In this document: positions 8,177 to 17,038 of the stretch, in pieces
Layout of the letters: each line of letters starts with the position of its first letter
How positions within the stretch are numbered: position 1 is the stretch's first letter
Assembly (NCBI GenBank): GCA_002314605.1
Contig: DCGO01000065.1
Span: 1-30,241 of the forward strand
Direction of reading: 5' to 3'
DNA length: 30,241 nt
DNA from: Lentisphaeria bacterium UBA1776
GTDB lineage: Bacteria > Verrucomicrobiota > Lentisphaeria > Victivallales > Victivallaceae
The notes under the pieces: model-generated
What the model was told of the DNA's origin: nothing
The model's database searches: none
What the model saw: only the letters and a program-made list of their open reading frames with translations
Program-made: the position numbers and the translations under genes

Positions 8177-9428
8177 TCTTGCTGCGGCATCAGCAGCAGT
8201 ATGCTGGCTTCTTGCTTCCGCCACGGCAACCGGCGAGGTGCTGTCGCCCAGACAGCAGCAGAACGACCGGGTTCTGAACGAAGTCTGGCAGAGTGTTGCC
8301 GAAAGCCATTTCCGCAAGGATCTGGCAACGGTTGGCAAAAAGAAGATCTTCGACAAATACCGTCCGCAGATTTTGCAGTCCGCCGATGATGCGGCACTGG
8401 TCAGGAACATGAATCAGATGCTGCTGGAAATCGGGACCAGCCACCTGCAGATTTTTGCGCCCGTTGAAAAGCCGCGCCAGGCCGTGCTGCAGGCGCTTCA
8501 GCAGCCCGGGACGCAGTCTCCTGCCGATCCGGGATTCACGATTCTGGATGCGGCAGGCCGTCTTCTTGTCTGGGAAGTCAGGAAGGGATCCGCCGCTGCA
8601 CTCTGCGACATCCGGCCGGGGGATGAACTGCTGGCGGTTGACGGCATGGAAATCGGACGGAAGCCGGATGCCATGTCCCCGTGGAGCATGCTGGCAAGGG
8701 CGTATCTGGAGCGGGGAGCCGCCGGAAGCGTCTGTTCCATCCGCATGAAAAACGCATCCGACGGCAGAGTCCGCGAATTCAAACTGAAGCGCAGCGCCAG
8801 CGGCGGAACTTTTTTTCAGGCGATCAATCTGCCGCCTCTGGTTCTGCGCTACAAAGCCTGGATGCTGACGGAAAAAACCGGCTGTGTCCGGTTCAATTTC
8901 TTCATGCCGGAGGTGGTCCGGCAATTCCGGAAGGATCTGCGGCACGGACAACTGAAAAAGATGAGGAATCTGGTCATTGATCTGCGCGGCAACCCCGGCG
9001 GGATCCTGCTGACTGCGGAGTGGCTTGGGGCCTGGAGTCTCGCAAAACCGGCACTGCTGGGGACTCTGATCGTGGACGGAGTGCGTCTGACGCCGAACAT
9101 CGAGCCGCAGAAACTGGGGTTTCACGGCCCGGTGGCGGTTCTGATCGACCGCGATTCCATGAGTACCAGCGAGCTCTTCGCCGCCGCCGTGCAGGATGCG
9201 AAAGCGGGCACGGTCATCGGCGAAAAAACGCCTGGAAAATGCCTGCCGTCGCTGCTGCTTACTTTGCGCTGCGGATACCGGCTGCAGGCGGTGACGGGAC
9301 AGGCACTCCGTCCTTCCGGAAAATCCATTGAGAAGACCGGCGTCACTCCGGATCTGACGGCAGTCAATGCGTTTCCAGGCGGAAAAGATGCGGTTCTGGA
9401 AACTGCGGTAAAATTTTTGGAGCGGTAA
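8163..9428 (+). CDS. S41 family C-terminal processing-type protease
   Basis: The 421-residue protein has a signal peptide (MKRIDLAAASAAVCWLLASA) and should act in the periplasm. A PDZ-like segment is visible near residues 130-175 (IRPGDELLAVDGMEIG). The catalytic S41 domain follows, with NLVIDLRGNPGG, then Ser334 in SMSTSELFAAA and Lys359 in TPGKC. The Ser-Lys distance of 25 residues equals that of E. coli Prc. Prc/Ctp enzymes cut C-terminal tails and trim envelope proteins, and in several bacteria they control lipoproteins and cell-wall enzymes. Here it may process the neighbouring envelope proteins, which is inference. ATG 8163 is preferred to the TTG at 8142 because it starts the signal peptide and has GTGAGG upstream. 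fmt follows after 3 nt. Confidence 0.9.
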   Translation: MKRIDLAAASAAVCWLLASATATGEVLSPRQQQNDRVLNEVWQSVAESHFRKDLATVGKKKIFDKYRPQILQSADDAALVRNMNQMLLEIGTSHLQIFAPVEKPRQAVLQALQQPGTQSPADPGFTILDAAGRLLVWEVRKGSAAALCDIRPGDELLAVDGMEIGRKPDAMSPWSMLARAYLERGAAGSVCSIRMKNASDGRVREFKLKRSASGGTFFQAINLPPLVLRYKAWMLTEKTGCVRFNFFMPEVVRQFRKDLRHGQLKKMRNLVIDLRGNPGGILLTAEWLGAWSLAKPALLGTLIVDGVRLTPNIEPQKLGFHGPVAVLIDRDSMSTSELFAAAVQDAKAGTVIGEKTPGKCLPSLLLTLRCGYRLQAVTGQALRPSGKSIEKTGVTPDLTAVNAFPGGKDAVLETAVKFLER

Positions 9429-9431
9429 AAA

Positions 9432-10403
9432 ATGGCGGAAAAACGCTTGAAAGTTTATTTTCTGGGATCCGGAGAGATCGGCATGCCGGTTCTTCGCAAA
9501 CTGGCGGAGAGTCCGGAAATCGACTTGATCGGCGCAGGTTCCCAGCCGGACCGGCCCGGCAAACGGGGGGGGAAACTCATTCCGACGGCCATTACCCGCA
9601 CGGCACTGGCGCTGGGGATCAACCCGGACCGGCCGGAGTCGGTCAATGACGGAACATATCTGGAACACCTGCGGGCCCTTGCCCCGGACATGGTTGTGGT
9701 GATCTCTTACGGGCAGCTGCTGAAGGAAGAGATCCTGCACCTGCCAAAATTCGGCTGCATCAATATCCACGCATCGCTGCTGCCGAAATACCGGGGGGCT
9801 TCGCCGATCCAGCAGGTGATCCTGCACCATGAAGCGGAAACCGGAGTAAGTTTCATGGCCATGGCGGCGGGACTGGATACAGGAGACGTCTATGCCCGGA
9901 AAATTCTGAAACTGACAGGATTGGAACGGGCAGGACAGCTGGAGATGGCGCTGGGATTTCTGGCGGCAGACACCTGTGTGGAGGTCTTGTGCGGGATCGC
10001 CTCGGGAGCCCTGACCAGGGAGGAGCAGGACCATGATCTGGCAATCGTCTGCCGCAAGATCCGCAAGGAGCAGGGGCTGATGGATTTCCGGCGGCCGGCC
10101 AGAGACCTGGAAGCCATGATCCGGGCCTTTGATCCATGGCCTGGAGCCTGTTTTGATCTGGAACTGCCGGACCGGGAAGTCCGGGTCACCGTGTGCGAAG
10201 CAGAGATCGTTCAGCGTGCAGGAGAACCGGGAAGCATCCTTGAATGCAGTGCCAGACGGGGGTGGATCATCGCCTGCAAAGACAAGGCCATTTCCCTCAA
10301 GACCATCTCCATTCCCGGCAAAAGAGTCATGCCCGCCACCGGATTTCTGAACGGTCTGCGGGGAGCGCCCATGCGCATCAAAATAGCGAAAGATGAGAAA
10401 TGA
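9432..10403 (+). CDS. fmt: Methionyl-tRNA formyltransferase
   Basis: The 323-residue cytoplasmic enzyme puts a formyl group from 10-formyltetrahydrofolate on initiator Met-tRNA. Its N-terminal Rossmann domain starts VYFLGSGEIGMPVL. The active-site region INIHASLLPKYRGASPIQ carries the invariant Asn, His and SLLPxxRGA motif, and GLDTGDVYARKI gives the catalytic aspartate region. The C-terminal OB-like tRNA-binding domain begins after MIRAFDPWPGA near residue 236. Length agrees with E. coli Fmt (315 aa). The ArnA formyltransferase domain is related, but the IQ after GASP, the RAFDPWPGA motif and the neighbour rng favour Fmt. No peptide deformylase gene is adjacent. GGAG at 9419-9422 is the ribosome site, and the stop overlaps the next ATG (ATGA). 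Confidence 0.93.
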   Translation: MAEKRLKVYFLGSGEIGMPVLRKLAESPEIDLIGAGSQPDRPGKRGGKLIPTAITRTALALGINPDRPESVNDGTYLEHLRALAPDMVVVISYGQLLKEEILHLPKFGCINIHASLLPKYRGASPIQQVILHHEAETGVSFMAMAAGLDTGDVYARKILKLTGLERAGQLEMALGFLAADTCVEVLCGIASGALTREEQDHDLAIVCRKIRKEQGLMDFRRPARDLEAMIRAFDPWPGACFDLELPDREVRVTVCEAEIVQRAGEPGSILECSARRGWIIACKDKAISLKTISIPGKRVMPATGFLNGLRGAPMRIKIAKDEK

Positions 10404-12010
10404 AAGAACATACAAAACAAATCATTCTGAACTGCGAAAAGCTGGAAACGAGGTTTGCTCTCCTAAGCGGCGGAGCCTTGGAGGAGTACCGGATCGAACG
10501 GGCGGATGCCGGGCCGAAGGTCGGTTCCATCTATCTCGGAAAAATCGTCAATCTGGAGACCTCGCTGCAGGCGGCATTTATCGACATCGGGGCGGAAAAA
10601 CACGCCTTTCTCCATTTCCGCGACATGATCCCGGAAAGTTTCCGGAGCGGAGAGGAAGAAGAGTCCACCATCGCGGTGGAAAAATCCACCCGTTCGAGTC
10701 GTAAGAAGAAATCCGGCTCCCGCTCGGAAGCACTGGAAAAACTGGAAGCCGCCCGGCGGCGGGGCAAGTTCACGGCAGCGGAGATCCCCCAGTTCTTCAA
10801 GCCGGGCATGGAAATCCTGGTACAGGTCGAAAAATCCCCCATCAGTTCCAAGGGAGCCAGAGTCACTGCAAATATTTCCATTGCCGGGCGGTATCTTGTT
10901 CTGATGCCGTACTCGGACCATATCGGTCTCTCCACCCGGATCGAGAATACGGCGGAACGCACCCGGCTCAAGAAGATCCTGTCGGAACTGGAACTTCCGG
11001 AAGGCATGGGTCTTATCTGCCGGACCGTGGGAGAGGGCCGCAAAAGCGTATTTTTCAAGCGGGATCTGGAACTTCTCCTCAGCGCGTGGAACGGACTGGA
11101 GGAGAAAGTTGACGCAGGAAAGGCCCCCTGTCTGGTCTATGAGGAACCCAACCTCATCTCCAGATCAGTGCGGGATTTCATGACCGAGGAAATCGGCGAT
11201 ATCGTCATTGACGATAAAACCGAGTATAAGAAGATCCATGCGGTCGTAAAATCCTTTGGCGGCCGCACCATGGCGTCCCGGATACAGTTTTACGACAAAC
11301 CGGAACCGGTCTTCGAGCATTTCCGGATCAATGCGCAGCTCAAGGGGATCTATCAAAGGGAGGTGCGTCTCCCCGGCGGCGGCTGGCTCTGCATTGAGGA
11401 AACCGAGGCATTGATCGCCATTGACGTCAATACCGGCAAGGGCCGTCACGGGGATGATCAGCCGGAACTCATTCTGAAAACCAATCTGGAGGCCGTTACC
11501 GAGATCGCCCGTCAGCTGCGGCTTCGGAACGTGGGCGGACTGGTGGTTCTGGATCTCATCGACATGCGGTCCGCCAAGGACCGGGACGAGGTTTACAAGA
11601 CCATGAAGAAACTGATCAAGGAGGACCGGGCCAAAACCAAAGTTCTGCCGATCAGCAAATTCGGGCTTATGGAGATGACACGCCAGCGGGAAGAGGAGAG
11701 CATCCTCGACAAGGTCTATGACCCCTGCCCCTACTGCAATGGCACCGGGCTGGTCAAATCTCCTATGACGGTCAGCGTGGAGATCCAGCGGCAGCTGAAC
11801 GCCATCTTCAAAAACCGCCGTTTCCGGGATGTCCCGGTGCGGGTCATCATCCACCCGGATGTACTGGCGCGTCTCCGCAATGACGATGCCGCCATTCTGG
11901 ATGATCTGGAAAGAAAATACGGCAACGCCCTCTCCTTCCGGGCGGACCCCGCCATTCACTGCGAAGAATTCCGGCTGATCGACCCGGAGACCGGCGCGGA
12001 ATTCAGGTAG
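10400..12010 (+). CDS. rng: Ribonuclease G/E family
   Basis: The 536-residue protein is an endoribonuclease of the RNase G/E family, which cuts single-stranded AU-rich RNA and matures 16S rRNA or starts mRNA decay. Features in order: an S1 domain from about residue 35 (GSIYLGKIVNLETSLQAAFI) carrying a charged insert near residues 90-125; the DNase I-like catalytic part with IDVNTGKG and GGLVVLDLIDM, whose aspartates bind magnesium; and the zinc-link CPYCNGTG near residue 450. No long C-terminal degradosome scaffold follows, so it is RNase G-sized rather than full RNase E (over 1000 aa in E. coli). The start overlaps the fmt stop as ATGA, which suggests coupled translation. Confidence 0.92.
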   Translation: MKEHTKQIILNCEKLETRFALLSGGALEEYRIERADAGPKVGSIYLGKIVNLETSLQAAFIDIGAEKHAFLHFRDMIPESFRSGEEEESTIAVEKSTRSSRKKKSGSRSEALEKLEAARRRGKFTAAEIPQFFKPGMEILVQVEKSPISSKGARVTANISIAGRYLVLMPYSDHIGLSTRIENTAERTRLKKILSELELPEGMGLICRTVGEGRKSVFFKRDLELLLSAWNGLEEKVDAGKAPCLVYEEPNLISRSVRDFMTEEIGDIVIDDKTEYKKIHAVVKSFGGRTMASRIQFYDKPEPVFEHFRINAQLKGIYQREVRLPGGGWLCIEETEALIAIDVNTGKGRHGDDQPELILKTNLEAVTEIARQLRLRNVGGLVVLDLIDMRSAKDRDEVYKTMKKLIKEDRAKTKVLPISKFGLMEMTRQREEESILDKVYDPCPYCNGTGLVKSPMTVSVEIQRQLNAIFKNRRFRDVPVRVIIHPDVLARLRNDDAAILDDLERKYGNALSFRADPAIHCEEFRLIDPETGAEFR

Positions 12011-12027
12011 CACGAGAGAGGATGCAC

Positions 12028-13398
12028 ATGTCCAAGCCGGAAATTCTGATTGCCGATGATGAACTTCATACCCGAAAAGCCATGATGCGCTATCTGCGGG
12101 ACCGGTTCGATGTGACTGGAGCAGAAGACGGAGTCCAGGCCATTGAACTTCTGAAAAACCGGGATTTTGACCTGGTGCTGACCGATCTCCGGATGCCCGG
12201 AGCCGATGGCATGGGAGTTCTGGAAGCTGCGTTGAGCAAGGCGAACAAGCCGGAATGCATCGTCTTTTCCGCTTTCGGGGATATAGAAAGCGCGGTGGCG
12301 GCAGTCAAAGCAGGGGCCTTCGATTTCATTTCAAAGCCGGTGGATTTTCCCAAAATGGACCGGCAGATCGAGGCCGCACTGGCCAAACGCGCCCAAGCGA
12401 TTCCGAACCGGGAACAGCCGGGATTGAGCGCATCCGGGCAGGTTGTCATCGGGACCTCTCCGGCCATGCGAAAAGTCGAAGATCTGGTGAAGACCGCCGC
12501 CCCCAGCAGGATCAACATGCTCCTGACCGGCGAAAGCGGCACCGGCAAGGAAGTCATTGCCCGGGCCATTCACGATGCCAGCGGACGCAAGGGGCTGTTT
12601 GTCCCGGTCCATTGTGCGGCACTGCCGGCAACGCTGCTGGAAAGTGAGCTCTTCGGTTACGAGCGGGGAGCCTTTACCGGCGCAGTGGAGCGCCACCGGG
12701 GCCGGTTCGAAATGGCCGATGGGGGCACCCTTTTTCTGGACGAGATCGGCGAAATCGATCCCTCCGTGCAGGTCAAACTTCTGCGGGTCCTGGAAACCCG
12801 CACCATTGAGCGTATCGGGGGAACCGAAGAGATCCACTGCGATACCCGGCTGGTCAGCGCCACAAACCGGGATCTGGGAGAAATGGTCCGGGCGGGAACA
12901 TTCCGGGAAGATCTTTTTTACCGGTTGGAAGGGGTGACCATCCAGATGCCGCCCCTGCGGGAAAGAAAGCCGGATATTGCACCGTTGACACAGCGTTTTC
13001 TGGAACAGGCCGCCCGGGAAAACGAGCGGCATGTCACCGGCATTGCACCGGAAGCGCAGAAGCTTCTGGAAACTTACGAGTGGCCCGGCAACATCCGGGA
13101 ACTCCGGCATACCATCGAACGGATGGTGGTGCTGGCCAAAGGCGAAGTTCTGATGGTGGAGGACGTGCCGGAAAACATCCGGCAGGGCGTGCCGGCTCCT
13201 CACCGGACAATTGGCCCCGCTGAAAACGGGGCCGGGCCCCTCCCCTCCGGCACCATTGATGATACCGAGAAAAAGATGATCCTTGATACGTTGAAACGCT
13301 GCGGAAACAACCGGACCAGGGCGGCGGAAATGCTGGGGATCAGCCGCCGGACCCTCCACCGCAGACTGCACGAATACGGTCTTGCGGACAAAGCCTGA
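12028..13398 (+). CDS. NtrC-family sigma54 response regulator
   Basis: The 456-residue protein has the three standard parts of an NtrC-type activator. The receiver domain (1-120) carries acidic residues D10/D11, phospho-acceptor Asp53 in LVLTDLRMP and the KP lysine near 103. The AAA+ domain has Walker A GESGTGKE at 168-175, the sigma54 contact loop GAFTGA at 214-219 and the Walker B TLFLDEIGE. A Fis-type helix-turn-helix ends the protein (RAAEMLGISRRTLHRRLHEY). It should activate sigma54 promoters when phosphorylated. No sensor histidine kinase is adjacent, so its signal and targets are unknown. ATG 12028 is preferred to ATG 12022 because the GAGAGGA ribosome site touches 12022. It is the last gene of the operon and ends 13 nt before the convergent methyltransferase. 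Confidence 0.93.
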   Translation: MSKPEILIADDELHTRKAMMRYLRDRFDVTGAEDGVQAIELLKNRDFDLVLTDLRMPGADGMGVLEAALSKANKPECIVFSAFGDIESAVAAVKAGAFDFISKPVDFPKMDRQIEAALAKRAQAIPNREQPGLSASGQVVIGTSPAMRKVEDLVKTAAPSRINMLLTGESGTGKEVIARAIHDASGRKGLFVPVHCAALPATLLESELFGYERGAFTGAVERHRGRFEMADGGTLFLDEIGEIDPSVQVKLLRVLETRTIERIGGTEEIHCDTRLVSATNRDLGEMVRAGTFREDLFYRLEGVTIQMPPLRERKPDIAPLTQRFLEQAARENERHVTGIAPEAQKLLETYEWPGNIRELRHTIERMVVLAKGEVLMVEDVPENIRQGVPAPHRTIGPAENGAGPLPSGTIDDTEKKMILDTLKRCGNNRTRAAEMLGISRRTLHRRLHEYGLADKA

Positions 13399-13411
13399 AG
13401 CCCCGCCCGGG

Positions 13412-14386
13412 TCAACTGTGTTTTTTTTCCGGTGACGTCTTCTTCCGGCAGGGCTGGCTGTTGCGCTCATAAAAGACGCCGCCAGCATACCCCTGAATAC
13501 ACGGGTCGGTTTCCGCCCGGAGGATCCTTTTCAAAGCCAGACAACAGTATTCGCAGCTGATCTCGATCCCGGCAAAATGGCGGCCCAGTTTTTTCGCCGC
13601 AGCCGCAGTGGTGCCGCTGCCGAGAAAGGGATCGAAGACCAGATCTCCGGGACGGGAACTTGCCAGAATCAGCTTGGCAATGAGTTTTTCCGGCTTCTGG
13701 GCGGGGTGATCCGTATTTTCCGGCATAGACCAGAAAGGTACGGAAATATCATCCCAGAAATTGGAGGGAAATGTAAGACGAAATTTCCCGTCTTCCGTAT
13801 CCTGCCAGTCCTTCGGCCGGCCGTTTTCCCGATACGGGGCCAGAACCTTCCGCTTCATTTTCACTGCATCGGCGTTGAAAAAATACTCTTTGTTCAGGGT
13901 ACCGAACCAGATATCCTCACTGCAGTTTTTCCAGTTTGATTTTGCCCCCCTGCCCTTCTCCCGCTGCCAGGTGATCCGGTTCCGGACGGTAAGGTATTTT
14001 GCCATCACCAGATATTCCGCGGCGGAACACTGCCAGTCCCCGCAGAGATAGACGCTTCCGTGAGGTTTCAGACAGCGAAGGACCTTCGGAAACCATGATT
14101 CCAGATATGCCAGATAATCCGCATCGCTTTTTTTTCCGAATTTTCCGCCGTCAAAATTTTTGTTCAGATTGTAGGGGGGATCAAGGATCAGCAGATCCGC
14201 AAACGCTGAGGGCAGATCATCCGCGATCTGCAGCAGATCCCCGTGAATCACCTGATCCGCAATATCATCAGCGGAAACCGGGGCACAAATATGCAGAAGC
14301 TTTTCCGCAAAAACAGTCCGTTCAGCCTCGCTCAAAGTCAGCGTCCGGTTTCCCGGCGCCCGCCGGGTCTTTCTTTCTTCAGTCAT
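13412..14386 (-). CDS. Orphan beta-class DNA methyltransferase (N6-A/N4-C)
   Basis: The 324-residue protein is a site-specific amino-methyltransferase of the N6_N4_Mtase family. Catalytic motif IV, DPPYN (residues 69-73), precedes the S-adenosylmethionine motif I, FDPFLGSGTT (251-260), which is the beta-class order. HPAQKPEKL at 227-235 is the usual motif before it. The target recognition domain is probably the stretch of about residues 135-215. It may make m6A or m4C; the recognised sequence cannot be read. No restriction endonuclease lies nearby, so it is an orphan here, possibly regulatory or solitary. Its ATG overlaps the stop of the GT39 gene (ATGA), so the two are probably translated together. 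The C-terminal tail is short, basic and probably disordered. Confidence 0.9.
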   Translation of the reverse strand: MTEERKTRRAPGNRTLTLSEAERTVFAEKLLHICAPVSADDIADQVIHGDLLQIADDLPSAFADLLILDPPYNLNKNFDGGKFGKKSDADYLAYLESWFPKVLRCLKPHGSVYLCGDWQCSAAEYLVMAKYLTVRNRITWQREKGRGAKSNWKNCSEDIWFGTLNKEYFFNADAVKMKRKVLAPYRENGRPKDWQDTEDGKFRLTFPSNFWDDISVPFWSMPENTDHPAQKPEKLIAKLILASSRPGDLVFDPFLGSGTTAAAAKKLGRHFAGIEISCEYCCLALKRILRAETDPCIQGYAGGVFYERNSQPCRKKTSPEKKHS

Positions 14387-15996
14387 TTTGCAGAAACACC
14401 CGGTGAGGGACTTCCGGCGGGAATGCCGACGGGGCGGTGATTTTTCGCTTTCCTCCAGTGGACGACGAAATTTTCAGGCAGGACCCCGGGGGGCAGAAAC
14501 CCGAATCCCAGCCGATCCTTCCGGGAACGCCCGAACTGGGCGTAATAATTGTAACGGATCTCCTGAATCTTCATCCGGGGATAACCGATACTTTTCGCAA
14601 AAGCGGCCACATCTTTGCCGGAATTGTAGATCACCAGTGCCCCCTCCTTCCGAATCCGGTCTCCGTAGAGCTCCATATCGCAATCGTCCTCTTCCGTACA
14701 TACGGGAGGGCGATAGGCGAGATAATTCTGTACCACCCCTGCCAGCCAGCGCTCTCCGTACACCACCGGAATGGGCCGCCCGCCGGAGTGCTGCCGGAAA
14801 AAAGCTTCCGCAGGAACAACGACCTGATCCGGAGTCGTATGGATCCTGTAGCGCGGCTTGGCAAGCACATCAATCGTCACCGCAATCAGAAGGATCAAAA
14901 AATACACCCACGCCGCCGCCAGCAGATTCCGGAAAACCCGCCTTGAACACGGCCACGGCATGGCAGCCACCACAGTGATCCCGGTAAAACTGGCCAGGTA
15001 CGAGAACCACATGAGGATGATCGACCATCCGCCGAAAACCGGCAAAAGATAAAACATTTCCGGAATCACGGTCAGCGCCAGACTGAAAACAAGCGCATCC
15101 TTCCGCGCCGGTTCCTGCCGGATGCCCCCGAAATCGGTACTGCGGATGCTCCACGGCATCTTCCACGGAAGATGCGCCAGCAGGAGCAGTGCGCCCAGAA
15201 GCGCGTAGGGCATCAGCATTGTCAGAATCGCCAGCAGCGGTTCCAGCCAGAGAGAGTGCCCCGCCTCATACAGCCGCCCGCCTACATGCCGGAGCGGCAG
15301 AAAATCGTGCCGGACAAGCCAGTAGAGATGGGGCGAAAGCAAAGCAACATAAACCACCCCGGCCAGATACGGCCCCGGCGCAGCGAACCTTTTGCGGGTT
15401 TCCGGGGAAACCAGCATATAGACAAAGCATCCTGCCAGCACCTGGGGGGCAGCATATTTTCCCCACGTTGCCAATGCGGCGAAAAAAGCCAGTCCAAGCC
15501 AGTCAGTGATCCGGTTGTACCGCAGGCTCTTCCAGAAAAACCACCCCACCGCAGGCAGCAGGGCGATCTGAGTATCGTGAGAACAGAATTTCATGGAAGG
15601 CGGCATATAGTAATACAGAAAATAGAGCAGCAGCGCTGAAGTTGCCGCACCGGTCTCGTCAAAAAATTCCCGGGCAAGTCTGTAAGTGAAATACACCCCG
15701 ATCACCCGGCTCAGTTCCGCCGCCAGATACAGCGCCCAGTCTGAATACCCCGAAAGCCATGCAAAGCCGTAAGCGATGTAGCCGGAAAGCGGCGGGCTTT
15801 TCATCACCCCCAGCTGCATCTTTTCCCCCCAGACAATGGCTTCGATAGCATCCATGGGCAGGATCTTCTGACAAAGAGACGTCTGGATCACCCACACGAC
15901 ACCTGTCACAACAGCAAAAATTGCAAGGGATCTTGCCGGATGTTCCCCGAAATGTTCCCACCGGCGGGAAATCACGCCTGATATGTATTTTTTCAT
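14383..15996 (-). CDS. GT39/PMT_2-type membrane glycosyltransferase
   Basis: The 537-residue protein has about eleven or twelve hydrophobic segments in residues 20-410 and a soluble C-terminal domain of about 120 residues. It belongs to the GT-C glycosyltransferases (PMT_2/ArnT group), which take a sugar from a polyprenyl phosphate donor. The first outer loop reads LPMDAIEAIVWGEKMQLG and carries the expected catalytic aspartate, followed by KSPPLSGY in place of the common KHPPL. Its acceptor is not readable; lipid A, other lipids or proteins are possible. Upstream of ATG 15996 is AAAGGAAAAG. It is the middle gene of a minus-strand set with the ROK kinase 54 nt upstream and the DNA methyltransferase overlapping downstream. 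Confidence 0.8.
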   Translation of the reverse strand: MKKYISGVISRRWEHFGEHPARSLAIFAVVTGVVWVIQTSLCQKILPMDAIEAIVWGEKMQLGVMKSPPLSGYIAYGFAWLSGYSDWALYLAAELSRVIGVYFTYRLAREFFDETGAATSALLLYFLYYYMPPSMKFCSHDTQIALLPAVGWFFWKSLRYNRITDWLGLAFFAALATWGKYAAPQVLAGCFVYMLVSPETRKRFAAPGPYLAGVVYVALLSPHLYWLVRHDFLPLRHVGGRLYEAGHSLWLEPLLAILTMLMPYALLGALLLLAHLPWKMPWSIRSTDFGGIRQEPARKDALVFSLALTVIPEMFYLLPVFGGWSIILMWFSYLASFTGITVVAAMPWPCSRRVFRNLLAAAWVYFLILLIAVTIDVLAKPRYRIHTTPDQVVVPAEAFFRQHSGGRPIPVVYGERWLAGVVQNYLAYRPPVCTEEDDCDMELYGDRIRKEGALVIYNSGKDVAAFAKSIGYPRMKIQEIRYNYYAQFGRSRKDRLGFGFLPPGVLPENFVVHWRKAKNHRPVGIPAGSPSPGVSAK

Positions 15997-16050
15997 CTCT
16001 ATATCTTTTCCTTTCTGAAATCCGGAATATCAGATACCCTGCATCACACC

Positions 16051-17010
16051 TCAACAGACCGCAAGACACGCCAGATCGCCGATGGTTTCCCCCAGTTCCG
16101 CCGGGACGATCCGGCAGACACGACGGGATACATCAAGAGCCTCAGACTCAAGAACCCGTTCCATCGCCGGGCGAAGCAAATGACCGGAACGGGCGAAAAC
16201 ACTGCCGATAACGATGCACTCCGGGTTCAGGATGTCGATCAGAATCGCCAGCCCCTGCCCCAGACGGCGGCCGCTTTCCTCATAAATTGCCCGGGCGTCC
16301 GGGTCCCCGGCATCGGCGGCTTCCGCCAGACTCCGGGCCGTCACTCTTTCAAGATCCGCCGGACTCCGCCCCCAGGCAAAAGGGCGGCCGGAAAGCAAAG
16401 CGGCTTCACCGCGCATTTTTCCAAGACGGGCGATCCCGCCGCCGGAACAGAATCCCTCAAAGGAACCTCGCTTTCCATACCCGACCGGTCCCTCCTGTGC
16501 CAGCCGGATATGACCGCACTCGCCCCCCATGCCGCAAGCACCGGCAAGAAGCTGCCCGTTGGCAATGATCCCGGCACCGAGACCGGTACCGAAAGTGAGA
16601 AAAACCATATTGCCGGTTCCACGTCCGGCACCGAATTTCCATTCGGCAAGGGCTCCTGCATTGGCATCGTTTTCCAGTTTGGCGGCAAGTCCGGTAATGC
16701 GGGTCACGATTTCCACGGCGCGGACATTATCCCAGCCGGGCAGATTCGGCGGGGACTGAATGATCCCGCAGCGGGAATCCAGCGGACCGCCGCAGGAAAT
16801 GCCGATCCCATCCACCGGTTCACCGCCGCCAAAATCCGCATAAAGCAGTCTGAAGGACCGGCAAAGTTCCCCGAGACACGCTTCCGGTTCCGGAAAATCC
16901 GCCGTAGCAAAAACACGCCTGCCCAGTACCCGGATGAGACCATCGGGACCGCACTTTCCCAGAACAGCGGCACACTTGGTCCCGCCGATGTCAAAACCCG
17001 CTTTCAGCAT
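16051..17010 (-). CDS. ROK family sugar kinase without zinc cysteines
   Basis: The 319-residue protein has the actin-like fold of ROK kinases, usually glucokinases, fructokinases or amino-sugar kinases using ATP. The phosphate loop AGFDIGGTK (residues 4-12), the ENDANAGALAEWKFGAGRG region with the catalytic aspartate, and FGTGLGAGII are intact. There is no N-terminal helix-turn-helix, so it is an enzyme and not a ROK repressor. The usual zinc site (H...CxCGxxGCxE) is altered: the histidine in ECGHIRL and the following GKRGSFE remain, but the three cysteines are replaced, by alignment, with Val, Tyr and Ser. It may bind no zinc and form a separate subfamily. The sugar is not known. A predicted promoter lies at 17039-17067 and AAGGAA precedes the ATG. 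Confidence 0.88.
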   Translation of the reverse strand: MLKAGFDIGGTKCAAVLGKCGPDGLIRVLGRRVFATADFPEPEACLGELCRSFRLLYADFGGGEPVDGIGISCGGPLDSRCGIIQSPPNLPGWDNVRAVEIVTRITGLAAKLENDANAGALAEWKFGAGRGTGNMVFLTFGTGLGAGIIANGQLLAGACGMGGECGHIRLAQEGPVGYGKRGSFEGFCSGGGIARLGKMRGEAALLSGRPFAWGRSPADLERVTARSLAEAADAGDPDARAIYEESGRRLGQGLAILIDILNPECIVIGSVFARSGHLLRPAMERVLESEALDVSRRVCRIVPAELGETIGDLACLAVC

Positions 17011-17038
17011 GAATCAATTCCTTCAAATTACGCCTGAT

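Noticed and set aside
9432..10403. Formyltransferase gene as the missing ArnA formyltransferase domain
   Set aside because: The C-terminal tRNA-binding domain, the RAFDPWPGA motif and the position before rng fit Fmt. No ArnA decarboxylase domain is fused or adjacent.
8190..10415. A 741-codon minus-strand frame opposite the S41 protease and fmt
   Set aside because: Antisense shadow of two well-supported genes, with low-complexity Gln/Arg/His-rich composition and no motif.
13399..13435. T-tract after the NtrC gene as a rho-independent terminator
   Set aside because: Eight T at 13421-13428 are preceded by a GC-rich stretch, but I cannot form a convincing stem, and the stretch codes for the end of the methyltransferase on the other strand.
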